DNA of 64,000 nt from Nitrososphaerales archaeon (GCA_032906765.1 JAJTZB010000001.1:62001-126000), one strand, 5' to 3'. Numbered from the stretch's first letter, positions 43,718 to 51,977 are shown. Numbers and translations are program-made. Notes: generated from the letters alone by a model not told the origin.

Positions 43718-44019
43718 GCCGACCGCGGCCTGACAATCCCGTAGACGTAGATCAAGTCGAGTATCACGAGTGCTAGGACAATTGCTTGCACCCAGTCGAG
43801 AGTCAGCGGACTGGTCAGTTGGCCGTTCCTGCCCGAGAGGGTAGTTGTGAAGGAGAGCGGAAACCTCGCGAAGAGGAAAGCGAGACCTTCCTGGGCGGCG
43901 TAACCTGCCCTGTTCGCCTGCTCGAGGATAACCCAGTAGAGCGCTGACACGAGGACGACGTTTAGCACCACCGCCTCGGCGATCGTACTGAGCTTCAAGG
44001 TCAGAAACGCTCGGACCAT
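43672..44019 (-). CDS. Two-helix membrane protein, unknown
   Basis: A 115-residue protein not recognised. Helices at IAEAVVLNVVLVSALYWVIL and VQAIVLALVILDLIYVYGIV are joined by an outer loop with Phe and Ser residues. The C-terminal 20 residues are basic and acidic and lie antisense to the end of the convergent gene. Confidence is moderate because of that overlap. Confidence 0.6.
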   Translation of the reverse strand: MVRAFLTLKLSTIAEAVVLNVVLVSALYWVILEQANRAGYAAQEGLAFLFARFPLSFTTTLSGRNGQLTSPLTLDWVQAIVLALVILDLIYVYGIVRPRSAQARSPPEADLRASA

Positions 44020-44274
44020 GGGGAATTAAGCGTTCGGGAGCTTCAATGCGAGGACATAGGGTCCGGGGCGAGGAGATCGCAGTATTTCCACGGTAACGGT
44101 CCGACAATCCGACTGGAGGAATTACGCACACCGACCTCGAGGACACGGCCAGTCGCTGAACCCGAGGCCTGATGATAGAGAGACTTGGCTTGAACTCGAA
44201 TTGCATGCGGAATCCAACGGCCTTCATGGAGCCAATGGTTCGACCTTCGAGATACCCGGGGGGCGCCCACCGTC
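44020..44274. other. Intergenic stretch upstream of signal peptidase
   Basis: No gene was seen. No strong TATA box was found at the right distance from ATG 44275; GAGATACC near 44249 is a weak candidate. Confidence 0.3.
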
Positions 44275-44835
44275 ATGGCAACAGGAGCCAACTTTAACCG
44301 CCGCCAAGAACGAGGTCTTGAGCCAAGCTTGAGCGCAGCCAGAAATGTAGCGGCAGTACTGCTCGTGATAGTGCTTCTCGCCGGCTCTGCGCTCTTCATT
44401 TACACTTACACGAGGAAGGTGACTGGAATCAGCATGCTGCCGACCTTGGAGCAGGGAGACCTTGTGGTCGTGCAGCAAGTTCCAATCAACCAACTGGCCG
44501 TCGGGGACATAATCGTGTACGACCCTCCCTGCTCAGCGGAGGGCACGGCTGTGATTCACAGAGTCATCATTGTCGCGGGGAACGGCTTCATAACCAAGGG
44601 AGACAACAACGGCCTGACCGACCAGGGTGCTGACATAGCGAATGGGCCAGTGACGCAGGGCTGCATCGAGGGGAAGGTCGTCTTCGTAGTTCCCTACATT
44701 GAAAGGCTGTCCGAGCTCCCCTACGGAATCAACTACCTGCTGGCTGCCCTTATCGTCATCTTCGTCGTCTACGGAGAGCTGAGGTCAGGAAGAGACGGCA
44801 GGCGGCCCGAGGCAGCCGAGCTCGGGGACACGTGA
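44275..44835 (+). CDS. Archaeal-type signal peptidase I (S26B)
   Basis: A 186-residue membrane protease that removes signal peptides from exported proteins. A membrane helix (NVAAVLLVIVLLAGSALFIY) precedes the catalytic region: Ser in GISMLPTLEQGD, His in VIHRVI (archaeal and eukaryotic signal peptidases use His where bacteria use Lys) and Asp in FITKGDNN. A second helix near the end (YLLAALIVIFVVYG) is common in archaea. It could process the many secreted proteins of this region. It is followed by a GNAT gene after six bases. Confidence 0.93.
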   Translation: MATGANFNRRQERGLEPSLSAARNVAAVLLVIVLLAGSALFIYTYTRKVTGISMLPTLEQGDLVVVQQVPINQLAVGDIIVYDPPCSAEGTAVIHRVIIVAGNGFITKGDNNGLTDQGADIANGPVTQGCIEGKVVFVVPYIERLSELPYGINYLLAALIVIFVVYGELRSGRDGRRPEAAELGDT

Positions 44836-44841
44836 GGGACC

Positions 44842-45459
44842 GTGCAGGAAGGCAGGATCGGCCCCTGTACCTTAGTGGGAAAGTGGGTCCGACTCGAACC
44901 GTTGGAGGAGAAACACTGCGAGTCGCTTCTCGAAGCAGGGAGAGGGTTCGACCGGGCTTGGCCCCCCCGCGACCTGAGCACCATCGACGGGGTGCGCCAG
45001 TGGGTTCGCGAGGCGCTGGAGGCTCAGGGCGGGGGTACGGTGTATCCATTCGTAGTTGTTTCCCAGACCGACGGCAATGTCATCGGGTCGACGCGCTACT
45101 TGGAGGCAATCCAAGAGCACAGGACGGTAGAGATTGGGTGGACGTGGTATTCGCCACGAACCTGGGGGACGGCCGTCAACCCCGAGTGCAAGTTGCTTCT
45201 TCTAAGGCACGCCTTCGAGGACTGGAATGCGATCCGCGTCCAGCTCAAGACTGATGTCAACAACCTCCGCTCCCAGCGCGCAATCCTCAAGCTAGGCGCA
45301 CGGTTCGAGGGTAGACTGCGAAATCAGATGGTGAGGCGGGACGGATCGGTTCGAGACTCGGTGATGTACTCGATTGTGCAATCGGAATGTCCAGACGTCA
45401 AGATCGGACTGGAGTCCCGGCTCAAGGCCTTGTCCAAGGGAGGAGCATCCGAAGGATGA
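44842..45459 (+). CDS. RimJ/RimL-type GNAT N-acetyltransferase
   Basis: A 205-residue acetyltransferase. Family motifs: GKWVRLEPLEEKHCESLL at the N-terminus, VIGSTRYLEAIQEHRTVEIG with the strand-turn-strand, and NNLRSQRAILKLGARFEG near the C-terminus, typical of the RimJ/RimL group. The acetyl-CoA loop is less obvious than in RimI (WGTAVNPECKLLLLRHAFED). The substrate could be a protein N-terminus or a small amine. GTG start 44842, six bases after the signal peptidase stop. Confidence 0.85.
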   Translation: MQEGRIGPCTLVGKWVRLEPLEEKHCESLLEAGRGFDRAWPPRDLSTIDGVRQWVREALEAQGGGTVYPFVVVSQTDGNVIGSTRYLEAIQEHRTVEIGWTWYSPRTWGTAVNPECKLLLLRHAFEDWNAIRVQLKTDVNNLRSQRAILKLGARFEGRLRNQMVRRDGSVRDSVMYSIVQSECPDVKIGLESRLKALSKGGASEG

Positions 45460-45834
45460 TGATTGTTGCGCTCGCATCGTAGGCTTCTTGGAAGCTCATG
45501 GCTTCAGTTCTTGTAACTCTTCGGGAGATGGACAGGTAGGCGTTCGACTTGTAACTAGGGGAGATGCTAATCGTTATGGTTGGGTTGCATGAAATCAAGA
45601 CAATCTCACCCAGTGAACTTGAGACCTAGAGAAGGCTATGTTCGGGAAGGCGATGTGCTTCTCGAAACCGAGCATCTAGCGAAGAGGCTTGCTCAGTGGT
45701 GACAGAGGTCAATCGCCCGCACCCTACGCATTCTGACGAAACAGGAATGATACGCGGAATGACTATAACCTACGAATTTCCATGAAAGATTAGCACACAA
45801 ATTATATATACTCTAAGAGCACAACCCTCCGATT
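45460..45834. other. Long intergenic region with possible micro-genes
   Basis: 375 bp of lower G+C. Two short plus-strand frames are arranged head to tail with an ATGA overlap: one from TTG 45487 ending at 45592 (LEAHGFSSCNSSGDGQVGVR...) and one of 37 residues at 45589-45702 (MKSRQSHPVNLRPREGY...). Neither is recognised. The last 35 bases hold the strong TATA box of the secreted protein gene. Confidence 0.3.
45801..45811 (+). promoter_or_regulatory. TATA box of the secreted protein gene
   Basis: ATTATATATAC centred 28 nt before GTG 45835; leaderless. Confidence 0.65.
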
Positions 45835-46746
45835 GTGATTACGCGCGAGTTACGGCCGAACTTCACCATGCCTGCGTTGTTAATCGCACTGTTGTTACTA
45901 ACCGCTATCCAAGCGGTGAATGCTGCTCCCTCTCAACACGATACAGACAAGAAGTGCTTTGTCGAGCTGCCAAGTGGCAGTACCGTTGTGAGCCAAACGG
46001 CCGAAGAAACCGTGGCCATCTGGCCGGATGGCAGCAGACACGCGTATTCGTTGTCGGAAGGGAACTGCAGTGCAACGGAAGGTTACGAGGCGACGATAAA
46101 CGGTTATATTGAGTCGGTCAGCAGCACGGCGAGCGTATCCTATACCTCCTTGCAAGATCAGTGGTCCGTGGTTCCGGCCCCTTCAAATCAGAACGGCGCA
46201 ATTGGAGGTAATCTGATTTTCTTCTTTGACGCAATACAGGATAGCACCCCCGTCATATTTCAGCCGATTCTCGCCTGGGGATGCCAGTTCGCCACGGCCG
46301 GAGTGTGTACCCATGGGGGAGGATTCTGGTGGATATCGGCCACAATTTGCAGTGTCTCCACTTGTTCGTATACACCGGTGATTGGAGTCAATGCGGGGGA
46401 CACAATGGTTGGACAAATTAGTTGGCAGACGGTTGTCAATTGTGTAGGGCCGGTCTACTTCACAGGCTACAAGGTAACTGTCACAGACCAGACGACTGGA
46501 TTAAGTGCGACTCTCTATGGTTGCAGCGGGGGAGGGACGTTGGCGCTTTCTGCAGCGTTTGAAGCTCACAACATCAATTCCTGCAATCAGCTTCCCAGCG
46601 CGACATCTTTGACATTCAGCGGCGTAGGCACAAACCCCAGTTCCAATTGGTCTGGCAGTTTGACGAGCGGCCTTACGCCTTGGTGCTCCTTTGCCAACCC
46701 AACTTCTAGTCCGACCTCGGCAACCGTTTATTGGAGCTATTCATAG
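45835..46746 (+). CDS. Secreted Cys-containing beta-rich protein, unknown
   Basis: A 303-residue exported protein. A signal peptide (MPALLIALLLLTAIQAVNAA) is predicted to be cut near residue 30. The mature part is rich in Ser, Thr, Gly and aromatics with about ten cysteines (for example WGCQFATAGVCTHGGGFWW). Motifs such as GVNAGDTMVGQISW (V-x-x-GD) occur in secreted concanavalin-like sandwich proteins including glutamic-peptidase-like families, but the catalytic residues of that family could not be confirmed. Base composition is lower in G+C than the neighbours, which suggests recent transfer. Confidence 0.75.
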   Translation: MITRELRPNFTMPALLIALLLLTAIQAVNAAPSQHDTDKKCFVELPSGSTVVSQTAEETVAIWPDGSRHAYSLSEGNCSATEGYEATINGYIESVSSTASVSYTSLQDQWSVVPAPSNQNGAIGGNLIFFFDAIQDSTPVIFQPILAWGCQFATAGVCTHGGGFWWISATICSVSTCSYTPVIGVNAGDTMVGQISWQTVVNCVGPVYFTGYKVTVTDQTTGLSATLYGCSGGGTLALSAAFEAHNINSCNQLPSATSLTFSGVGTNPSSNWSGSLTSGLTPWCSFANPTSSPTSATVYWSYS

Positions 46747-46778
46747 ACGCGCCATGTGTGGGGTGAGTTCGCCGCACA

Positions 46779-46787
46779 TTTTATATT
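46779..46787 (+). promoter_or_regulatory. TATA box of the tandem membrane-protein pair
   Basis: TTTTATATT about 35 nt before ATG 46818, giving a leader of roughly 8 nt. Confidence 0.4.
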
Positions 46788-46817
46788 GTAACATATTCAC
46801 TCACGCTTCGTGATCGC

Positions 46818-47075
46818 ATGAGTTCGGATGAGAAGATGCTGGACGGAGAGCTGAAAGGGAGACCCTGGGTCCTCCTCATTCTGGGGGTGACTCTCCTGGT
46901 GCTCGGTTTCATCGCATCCGCGTATTACTTTTGTAGTCTGGGCCCCCGCGGCGGATGTACGCCACCCTTTAGTTCGCGCTCGCTTATCGCGTTTATGCCT
47001 GGTTTGGGCTTCATGCTTGCTTCGATGTACGACTTCAGAAGGGCGCTGGTCAAGAAAGGTATTGGGCACTCTTAG
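46818..47075 (+). CDS. Small membrane protein, first of a tandem pair
   Basis: An 85-residue protein not recognised. A polar start (MSSDEKMLDGELKG) leads to helix WVLLILGVTLLVLGFIASAY, an outer loop with two cysteines and TPPF, then helix SLIAFMPGLGFMLASMYDFR and a basic tail. It is clearly a paralogue of the next gene (shared PW-LLILG, TPPFS-RSLI, PGL-F-ASMYDFRR). Confidence 0.7.
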   Translation: MSSDEKMLDGELKGRPWVLLILGVTLLVLGFIASAYYFCSLGPRGGCTPPFSSRSLIAFMPGLGFMLASMYDFRRALVKKGIGHS

Positions 47076-47099
47076 CGAGAAACTTCAATTAGTGATAGT

Positions 47100-47351
47100 A
47101 TGAGGTCGGATGAAAGAAGGCTACACGAGGACCCGAGGAGACCTTGGGCCCTCCTAATTCTAGGGGCGATTCTCCTAGTTCCCGCCTTCATCGGAGCCTC
47201 ATTTTCTGGTTATAATTCGGGCTTCGGCGGATATACGCCACCTTTTAGCCCGCGGTCGCTCATCTTGTTTATACCGGGTTTAGTCTTCATATTCGCTTCG
47301 ATGTACGACTTCAGAAGGCGCTTATCAAGAAAGATCATTGGACACCGATAG
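47100..47351 (+). CDS. Small membrane protein, second of a tandem pair
   Basis: An 83-residue paralogue of the preceding protein, with the same two helices and the same TPPFSPRSLI and ASMYDFRR motifs. Its outer loop (SFSGYNSGFGGY) has lost the two cysteines. The 24 bp gap and shared orientation suggest one transcript and a recent local duplication. Confidence 0.7.
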   Translation: MRSDERRLHEDPRRPWALLILGAILLVPAFIGASFSGYNSGFGGYTPPFSPRSLILFIPGLVFIFASMYDFRRRLSRKIIGHR

Positions 47352-47530
47352 CGAGAAACCGCAATTCCTCCAAAACTCTCGATTTATTGCGTCGCTAGTC
47401 GAGTCGGCGGTTGGAGTTACACCACACAATCCTTCGACGTTGGGTTGACAAGCCACCTAGGCTCACCGCCGAGCCCAGCACGTCCGTTGGATTCGTCTCC
47501 TTCCCGCGATTTGAGCCGTCCTGAGGAAGA

Positions 47531-47597
47531 AGATACTTCATCTCCCGACAGCTACAAGCCTATCTTAGAGATACCTCATCTCCCTAAGAGTTACAAG
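47531..47597 (+). repeat. Imperfect direct repeat upstream of the TBP promoter
   Basis: Copy 1 (47531-47558) and copy 2 (47569-47597) share AGATAC, TCATCTCCC and TACAAG at the same order, with 38-39 nt between starts. This could be a pair of regulator sites controlling TBP. Confidence 0.5.
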
Positions 47598-47625
47598 AAC
47601 TAGAGGTCCAGTTCCTTAAATACGA

Positions 47626-47633
47626 TTTATATA
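47626..47633 (+). promoter_or_regulatory. TATA box of the TBP gene
   Basis: TTTATATA centred 28 nt before ATG 47658; leaderless. Confidence 0.65.
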
Positions 47634-47657
47634 GTCAGGCAAGTCCGCTCGGCTGAA

Positions 47658-48215
47658 ATGCCTCAGACAAAGGCAATAATTAGCATCGAGAACGTTGTTG
47701 CGTCAGCATCCATCAATCAGACAGTGGACCTGAACCTTATCACGAAGAACTTCGTGGACGTCGAGTACCACCCGGACCAATTCCCGGGCCTCGTCTTCAG
47801 ACTGAAGAACCCGAAGACGGCCACGCTGATCTTCAGTTCGGGGAAGATGGTGTGCACAGGGGCGAAGTCGGAGGAGCAGGCCAGGAAGGCCGTCGATGAG
47901 GTCGTCCGCAGGCTCAAGAAGGGGAACATACCCATCAAGAACGAGGCGGAGGTTCAGATCCAGAACATCGTCGCATCCGCCAGCCTAGGAGGCAAGGTCC
48001 ACCTCGAAGAGGCAGCCAGAACCCTTCCAAAGTCGATGTACGAACCCGAGCAGTTTCCGGGCCTCATCCACAGAATGGCAGACCCGAAGACTGTCATACT
48101 GCTCTTCGCTTCCGGAAAGCTGGTTTGCACCGGCGCGAAGAAGGAAAGCGAAGTCTATCGGGCCGTTAACAATCTGCATGTGACTCTCGAAGAGAAGAGT
48201 CTCATGGTATATTGA
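47658..48215 (+). CDS. tbp: TATA-box-binding protein
   Basis: A 185-residue archaeal TBP. The two-fold repeat is plain: IENVVASASINQTVDLNLI and IQNIVASASLGGKVHLEEA; QFPGLVFRLKNPKTATLIF and QFPGLIHRMADPKTVILLF; then SGKMVCTGAKSEEQARKAV and SGKLVCTGAKKESEVYRAV. The phenylalanines that kink DNA are in place. It recruits TFB and RNA polymerase to the TATA boxes described in this window. The C-terminal tail is short, with no acidic extension. Confidence 0.98.
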   Translation: MPQTKAIISIENVVASASINQTVDLNLITKNFVDVEYHPDQFPGLVFRLKNPKTATLIFSSGKMVCTGAKSEEQARKAVDEVVRRLKKGNIPIKNEAEVQIQNIVASASLGGKVHLEEAARTLPKSMYEPEQFPGLIHRMADPKTVILLFASGKLVCTGAKKESEVYRAVNNLHVTLEEKSLMVY

Positions 48216-48254
48216 GCCCTTTCCCCGTCATTCGCGATTAGAGATACAGGTTAG

Positions 48255-48271
48255 GCCTCTCGATAAGAGGC
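48255..48271. repeat. Perfect hairpin between TBP gene and tnpB
   Basis: GCCTCT-cgata-AGAGGC, a six-base-pair stem with a five-base loop, about 40 nt after the TBP stop. It may aid termination or belong to the left end of the insertion sequence. Confidence 0.5.
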
Positions 48272-48323
48272 GCAGCTAGGAGTCTATGATTGGAATTCGG
48301 CAATCGAAAACCTGTTCACTTTC

Positions 48324-48377
48324 AGCGGGCCGTCTCCTCGAGACCGCTCTATTTTCGCGCGGGCTTTTATCACCCGC
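48324..48377. repeat. Inverted repeats at the tnpB 5' side, enclosing its TATA box
   Basis: A stem AGCG...GTCTC-ctc-GAGAC-CGCT (48324-48348) with a bulge is followed by GCGGG...CCCGC (48359-48377), whose loop CTTTTATCA contains the TATA element centred 30 nt before GTG 48397. Subterminal imperfect palindromes are expected at IS605-type ends; here one would also sequester the promoter. Confidence 0.5.
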
Positions 48378-48396
48378 ACTCTCCTGACAGTAACCC

Positions 48397-50151
48397 GTGA
48401 GGTACACAATCAGAGTCTATGTCAGAGATCATGATGAACGACTCGATGAGATCTGCAGAACGTTCTGCTCGATGGAGAGGGTGGCGTACAATCTTTTCCT
48501 AGAAGGAGCGGGCGAGGGCGCAATCAAGGCGATTCTCCGCGAAAGATACTGTATAGGGAACGCAAGATGGATTCAGGCTGCAATGAATCAGGGTAGAGCA
48601 GTGATGAGCTCGCAGGGGGCGAGCATGAAGTACAGAGTTGAGATGTATGAAGAGAAGGTCAGAAACACGCGAGAGAGCATGAATAAGTTGTCAAAGCCTC
48701 TCGAGATTCGGGGATGTGAAGCGAAAGTTACGAAACTCCAGTCAAGAATAGACGAGCTGAGGAGTCAAATCACTAGGAAGTCGTACCCGAGAGCCGTGTT
48801 CGGTTCGAGGAATTTCCTACACCGACTTTCAATCGCAAACGGCAAGAGGCGGAACGAGCTCAGAGAGGAATGGAAGGAAAGGAGGTCGAACCACTTCTTC
48901 TCAGTAGGAGAAGCTAGCCACCGGGGGAATGCGAATACAAGGCTGCTGCACAACAATGCTGATAACAGGTTCTATCTCGAAGTGAGGAACTGGCACGATA
49001 AGGACTTCAGGATTGAACTTCGCGTTCCAGAACACTGGTCGGGTGCTGTCAAGAGTATCATAGGGAAGGCCGGTTCGGTGAAGCTCGGAAGCAGGGGTGA
49101 GCTCCTCGAAGGAGGGCTTCCTTATTCTATCAGGATCGTTCGCTCAGCCTTTGGTTACCAAGTGCTCGCTTCGTTCGAGCTCGAAGAACCTCTCATTGAA
49201 TGGAGTGGTAGGATGGCGGGCATAGACGTGAACCCTGAAGGCATCGCATGCACCATCGTATCGAGGGACGGAAACCTCATTGCGACCAGGTTCTATAGGG
49301 ACAACCGCCTGATCACTGCGTCGAGGAACAAGAGAAAGTGGGTACTGGAGAACCTAGTCAACGGAATGCTAAGGTGGGCAAGGGACACACATGGATGCAA
49401 CGCGGTCGCGGTCGAGAGGCTGAAACTCAAAGGAGCCTTCGACTCCTCACCCAAGACGAACTTCAAGCGCTCTAACTTCATGACAAGGAAGATGGTTGAG
49501 ACGGTCAAACTTCACTCTTTGAGGATGTGCTTGGTGAACATCGAGGTGAACCCGGCCTACACGAGCATCGTGGCGATTACAAAATATGGGAAGCAGTTCG
49601 GAGGGTTCAACAGGCATCAGCTAGCAGCATTCGTAATCGCTCGGAGAGCGCTGGGACATGGAGAGGCTCCTGTATTGAGCTGTCTCCCTAAGACGAGGAA
49701 AGAAGGACGAATGTGGAACTATTGTATAAGGTATTACGGTTATCAGCCTCAAATCCAGACTTTGCTCCATCATGAACCTGTGGAATGGAAGAGTGATGGG
49801 GATGGTAATGGAGGAGGGGTGATAACAAAGCTGCTCAGAGCACCACCCGCTATTACCTCATCTCAGATGGGGTCAAGCCACTCTCTGCAAGGAGTTACTG
49901 CAATCCCAGGTACAAACGAGCGAGCGGGTAGGGTCCATCCAAACCGCCATGCCAGCGGGGGAGGTGGAGCTAGAGGGTATAGAGTTAGCCCTCCTGATGT
50001 CGAGGGGCGTCAGTCGGCGGTTATCATCTGTGATGAGGAAGATAACGCGGTTGCCAACTCTACTAGCGGCTCCCTACAGATTTTGTTATCGCCTTCAGGT
50101 CACCCTCCCGAATCAGTTCCATCGAGAAGAGCGTGTCCGCCAACTCCATGA
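48397..50151 (+). CDS. tnpB: TnpB-like RNA-guided nuclease / IS605 OrfB, zinc-finger-less type
   Basis: A 584-codon frame. RuvC-like pieces: GIDVNPEGIA near 275 (first Asp), VAVERLKLKG near 335 (Glu), and NPAYTSIVAITKYG followed by FNRHQLAAFVIARRALG near 395-420. The last motif has His where canonical TnpB has the final Asp, and the CPxCG zinc finger is missing; both are seen in one known OrfB subgroup. No tnpA is nearby. The last 150 codons are Gly/Arg/Ser-rich and run 89 bases into pyrE antisense; this part may be guide-RNA sequence rather than protein. GTG 48397 is set by the TATA box. Confidence 0.85.
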   Translation: MRYTIRVYVRDHDERLDEICRTFCSMERVAYNLFLEGAGEGAIKAILRERYCIGNARWIQAAMNQGRAVMSSQGASMKYRVEMYEEKVRNTRESMNKLSKPLEIRGCEAKVTKLQSRIDELRSQITRKSYPRAVFGSRNFLHRLSIANGKRRNELREEWKERRSNHFFSVGEASHRGNANTRLLHNNADNRFYLEVRNWHDKDFRIELRVPEHWSGAVKSIIGKAGSVKLGSRGELLEGGLPYSIRIVRSAFGYQVLASFELEEPLIEWSGRMAGIDVNPEGIACTIVSRDGNLIATRFYRDNRLITASRNKRKWVLENLVNGMLRWARDTHGCNAVAVERLKLKGAFDSSPKTNFKRSNFMTRKMVETVKLHSLRMCLVNIEVNPAYTSIVAITKYGKQFGGFNRHQLAAFVIARRALGHGEAPVLSCLPKTRKEGRMWNYCIRYYGYQPQIQTLLHHEPVEWKSDGDGNGGGVITKLLRAPPAITSSQMGSSHSLQGVTAIPGTNERAGRVHPNRHASGGGGARGYRVSPPDVEGRQSAVIICDEEDNAVANSTSGSLQILLSPSGHPPESVPSRRACPPTP

Positions 50152-50677
50152 TGTCTGTAACACAGTGGAGCGTGATTCCCTCCTTGCTAAGCCGCTCCCG
50201 CGCCCCCTCCATCCTGTCTATCAAGACGACTGCGTGCTTCACCTCTGCGCCCTCCTGTTCCATTGAACGGGCGGCCGAGAGGATCGTCTTCCCAGAAGCA
50301 GCGAGGTCGTCAATCACAACCACCTTCCAGCCAGGCCTGAGCTCCCCTTCGACCACCCTCTCGTTCGCCTGCCTCAGCTGCCGCACGTAGACCAGGGGCT
50401 TGCCTAGAGCCAGCGCTGTCGGAGCTGCGACCGCCAGTCCGGCGACGGGGATGCCACAGAAGGCGTCGGCCTTCGCTGCCTTCGAGCGGACCAGGCCGAC
50501 CATCGAGTCCACCACAAGCTTGTACATCCCTGGGTAGCTCGGCAGCCCTCTCAGGTTGACCAGGTATGAGCTCTCTGAACCGTTGGAGAGTGTGAATGAG
50601 CCGAACTGGAGCGAACCGACCTTGACCAGACCCTCGGCCAGGCCCTTGAGCATTCCCCGCCTCTTCCTCCAAGCCAT
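50063..50677 (-). CDS. pyrE: Orotate phosphoribosyltransferase
   Basis: A 204-residue enzyme joining orotate and PRPP to make orotidine 5'-monophosphate in pyrimidine synthesis. FTLSNGSESSYLVNLRGL is the orotate-binding start; the PRPP loop is VVVIDDLAASGKTIL (D-D-L-A-A-S-G-K-T). The mid-region FCGIPVAGLAVAAPTALALG and KPLVYVRQLRQ is typical. ATG 50677 is leaderless. Both neighbours are TnpB genes: the upstream one ends 36 bp before it and the downstream one overlaps its end antisense. Confidence 0.93.
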   Translation of the reverse strand: MAWRKRRGMLKGLAEGLVKVGSLQFGSFTLSNGSESSYLVNLRGLPSYPGMYKLVVDSMVGLVRSKAAKADAFCGIPVAGLAVAAPTALALGKPLVYVRQLRQANERVVEGELRPGWKVVVIDDLAASGKTILSAARSMEQEGAEVKHAVVLIDRMEGARERLSKEGITLHCVTDIMELADTLFSMELIREGDLKAITKSVGSR

Positions 50678-50700
50678 GGAGGCGAGGCGGCCTGTTCTAA

Positions 50701-50708
50701 CTTATAGG
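50701..50708 (-). promoter_or_regulatory. TATA box of pyrE
   Basis: CCTATAAG on the minus strand, centred 27 nt before ATG 50677 and only a few bases from the end of the upstream tnpB. Confidence 0.6.
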
Positions 50709-50713
50709 TTCTG

Positions 50714-51908
50714 TCAAGTCTTCGGAACATGTCGACGAAGACCAACTTCCACCCGTCTGCTCGGAGGATTGCTCGCGGCCTCCTGCGTCCGAGGTTCCCC
50801 TTCACGGCTTCCTTTGGATGGCCGAGCCGCACAAACCAATGCGGCCATGATGTTTTTCGAGGCGAGTTCGTCCCTATCCCAGATGATGTCGCACTCCGCG
50901 CAGTAGAGTTTCCTCCCCTGCAACGGCGCGACGCGGGAGCCACATTTCGGGCATTTTCGGGATGTGCCTCTCGGCTTAATGTAATCGACTGGGATTCCAT
51001 CCCATGCCGCCTTGTATGCTATCTGCCTCTGTGCTTCCCTGAATGGCCATGAGTTCATTCTACCTCTGAACGAAGTCCCCTGTCCGTTCCCCTTTCGGTA
51101 GAGCTTGCGGATTCCCTTCAGATTCTCCATGGCGATGCCGAACCGATTATCTTTTGCATGGTTGACAATCTTCTTGCTGACACTGTGGATGGGTTGGATG
51201 GTGCGATTCTTCTCCCTCCTGCCGTACTTGGCAAGAAGCCTCTGCCGGATTCGCCTGTCGTGCTGAGTCTTCTGCGCAATCTTAGCCCTGATCGCCCTGT
51301 ATCGGACCTTGACTTCGGCGATATCAGAAGTATCGATTCTCTCCGTCCTGCCCGTCGTATCAGACCAAGTGATGTTCCTCTCGTTGACGTCGATTCCGAT
51401 TTGCCCGCGAGGCTCAATCCCGGCGATCTCCTTCGAGAAGGCGATGCTCACAGTGCGACCTGTAAGTGTAATCGAACCGCGCCTGAGGCTCGGGTCGTCG
51501 ATGAAGGAGAGGTGGTAGTTGGAACCCTTGAGCGTGAGGGAGATGAAGTGCCTCGGTCTCGTCGGGATTCTGAGGAGCAAGTGGTTCAGCGAGTATGTCT
51601 GGCTGTCGAGCTTCAGGAACGCCTTCCTGACACAGGGGTCGGACTTCCTGTCCTTGTTGCGATATACTGCAAATGCGATCTCGCAGGCAGAGAGGATGTA
51701 GTGGGTGTGGAGGCCGTATTCCTTAAGGCGTGCATAAGCGAGTTCGATTAGAACAAACCTGTTCCTCGGCTTCTCCTTAAGTGCAATGCGAATCGCATCG
51801 TTGCACATCAGGCGGAAGTCTTCGAGTAGTGAGGATAGCTCTTCGGAGGATGTGAACTGGAACTTGACTGCCTTTGCAGGTCGCGTGTACTCAGTAGCTG
51901 CCTTCCAT
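50714..51908 (-). pseudogene. tnpB: Canonical TnpB (IS1341 type) with a 5' frameshift
   Basis: The frame from ATG 51808 gives 364 residues of a classic TnpB: QIGIDVNERNITWS (Asp), RFGIAMENLKGIRK (Glu), zinc finger CPKCGSRV...CAEC and the final WDRDELASKNIMAA (Asp). Upstream of this ATG the same frame still encodes the family N-terminus (AVKFQFTSSEELSSLLEDF) but has no start before an in-frame TAA. ATG 51908 (MEGSY, then stop) lies one base out of frame. One extra base in its first codons therefore seems to have broken the gene. It would lose about 33 residues. The 3' tail may include guide RNA. Confidence 0.75.
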
Positions 51909-51945
51909 ACTTAAGCACCACGTCCCGAAAACTCAACAGAGTTAA

Positions 51946-51955
51946 CCTATAAAAC
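51946..51955 (+). promoter_or_regulatory. TATA box of the 51978 gene
   Basis: CCTATAAAAC centred 27 nt before ATG 51978. In the other direction it may have served the tnpB. Confidence 0.6.
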
Positions 51956-51977
51956 AACGCGGGACGCGAGCTGACGC

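Larger units (their letters stand above)
47352..47657. other. Intergenic region upstream of TBP gene with direct repeats
   Basis: No gene was seen. Two imperfect direct repeats lie at 47531-47558 and 47569-47597 (core GATAC-T-CATCTCCC followed by TACAAG), 60-130 nt upstream of the TBP start. They are followed by a TTAAATAC element and the proximal TATA box. Confidence 0.5.

Noticed and set aside
48397-51908. A complete IS200/IS605 transposon with tnpA
   Set aside because: No TnpA (HUH transposase) frame is present beside either TnpB; both look like stand-alone tnpB elements.
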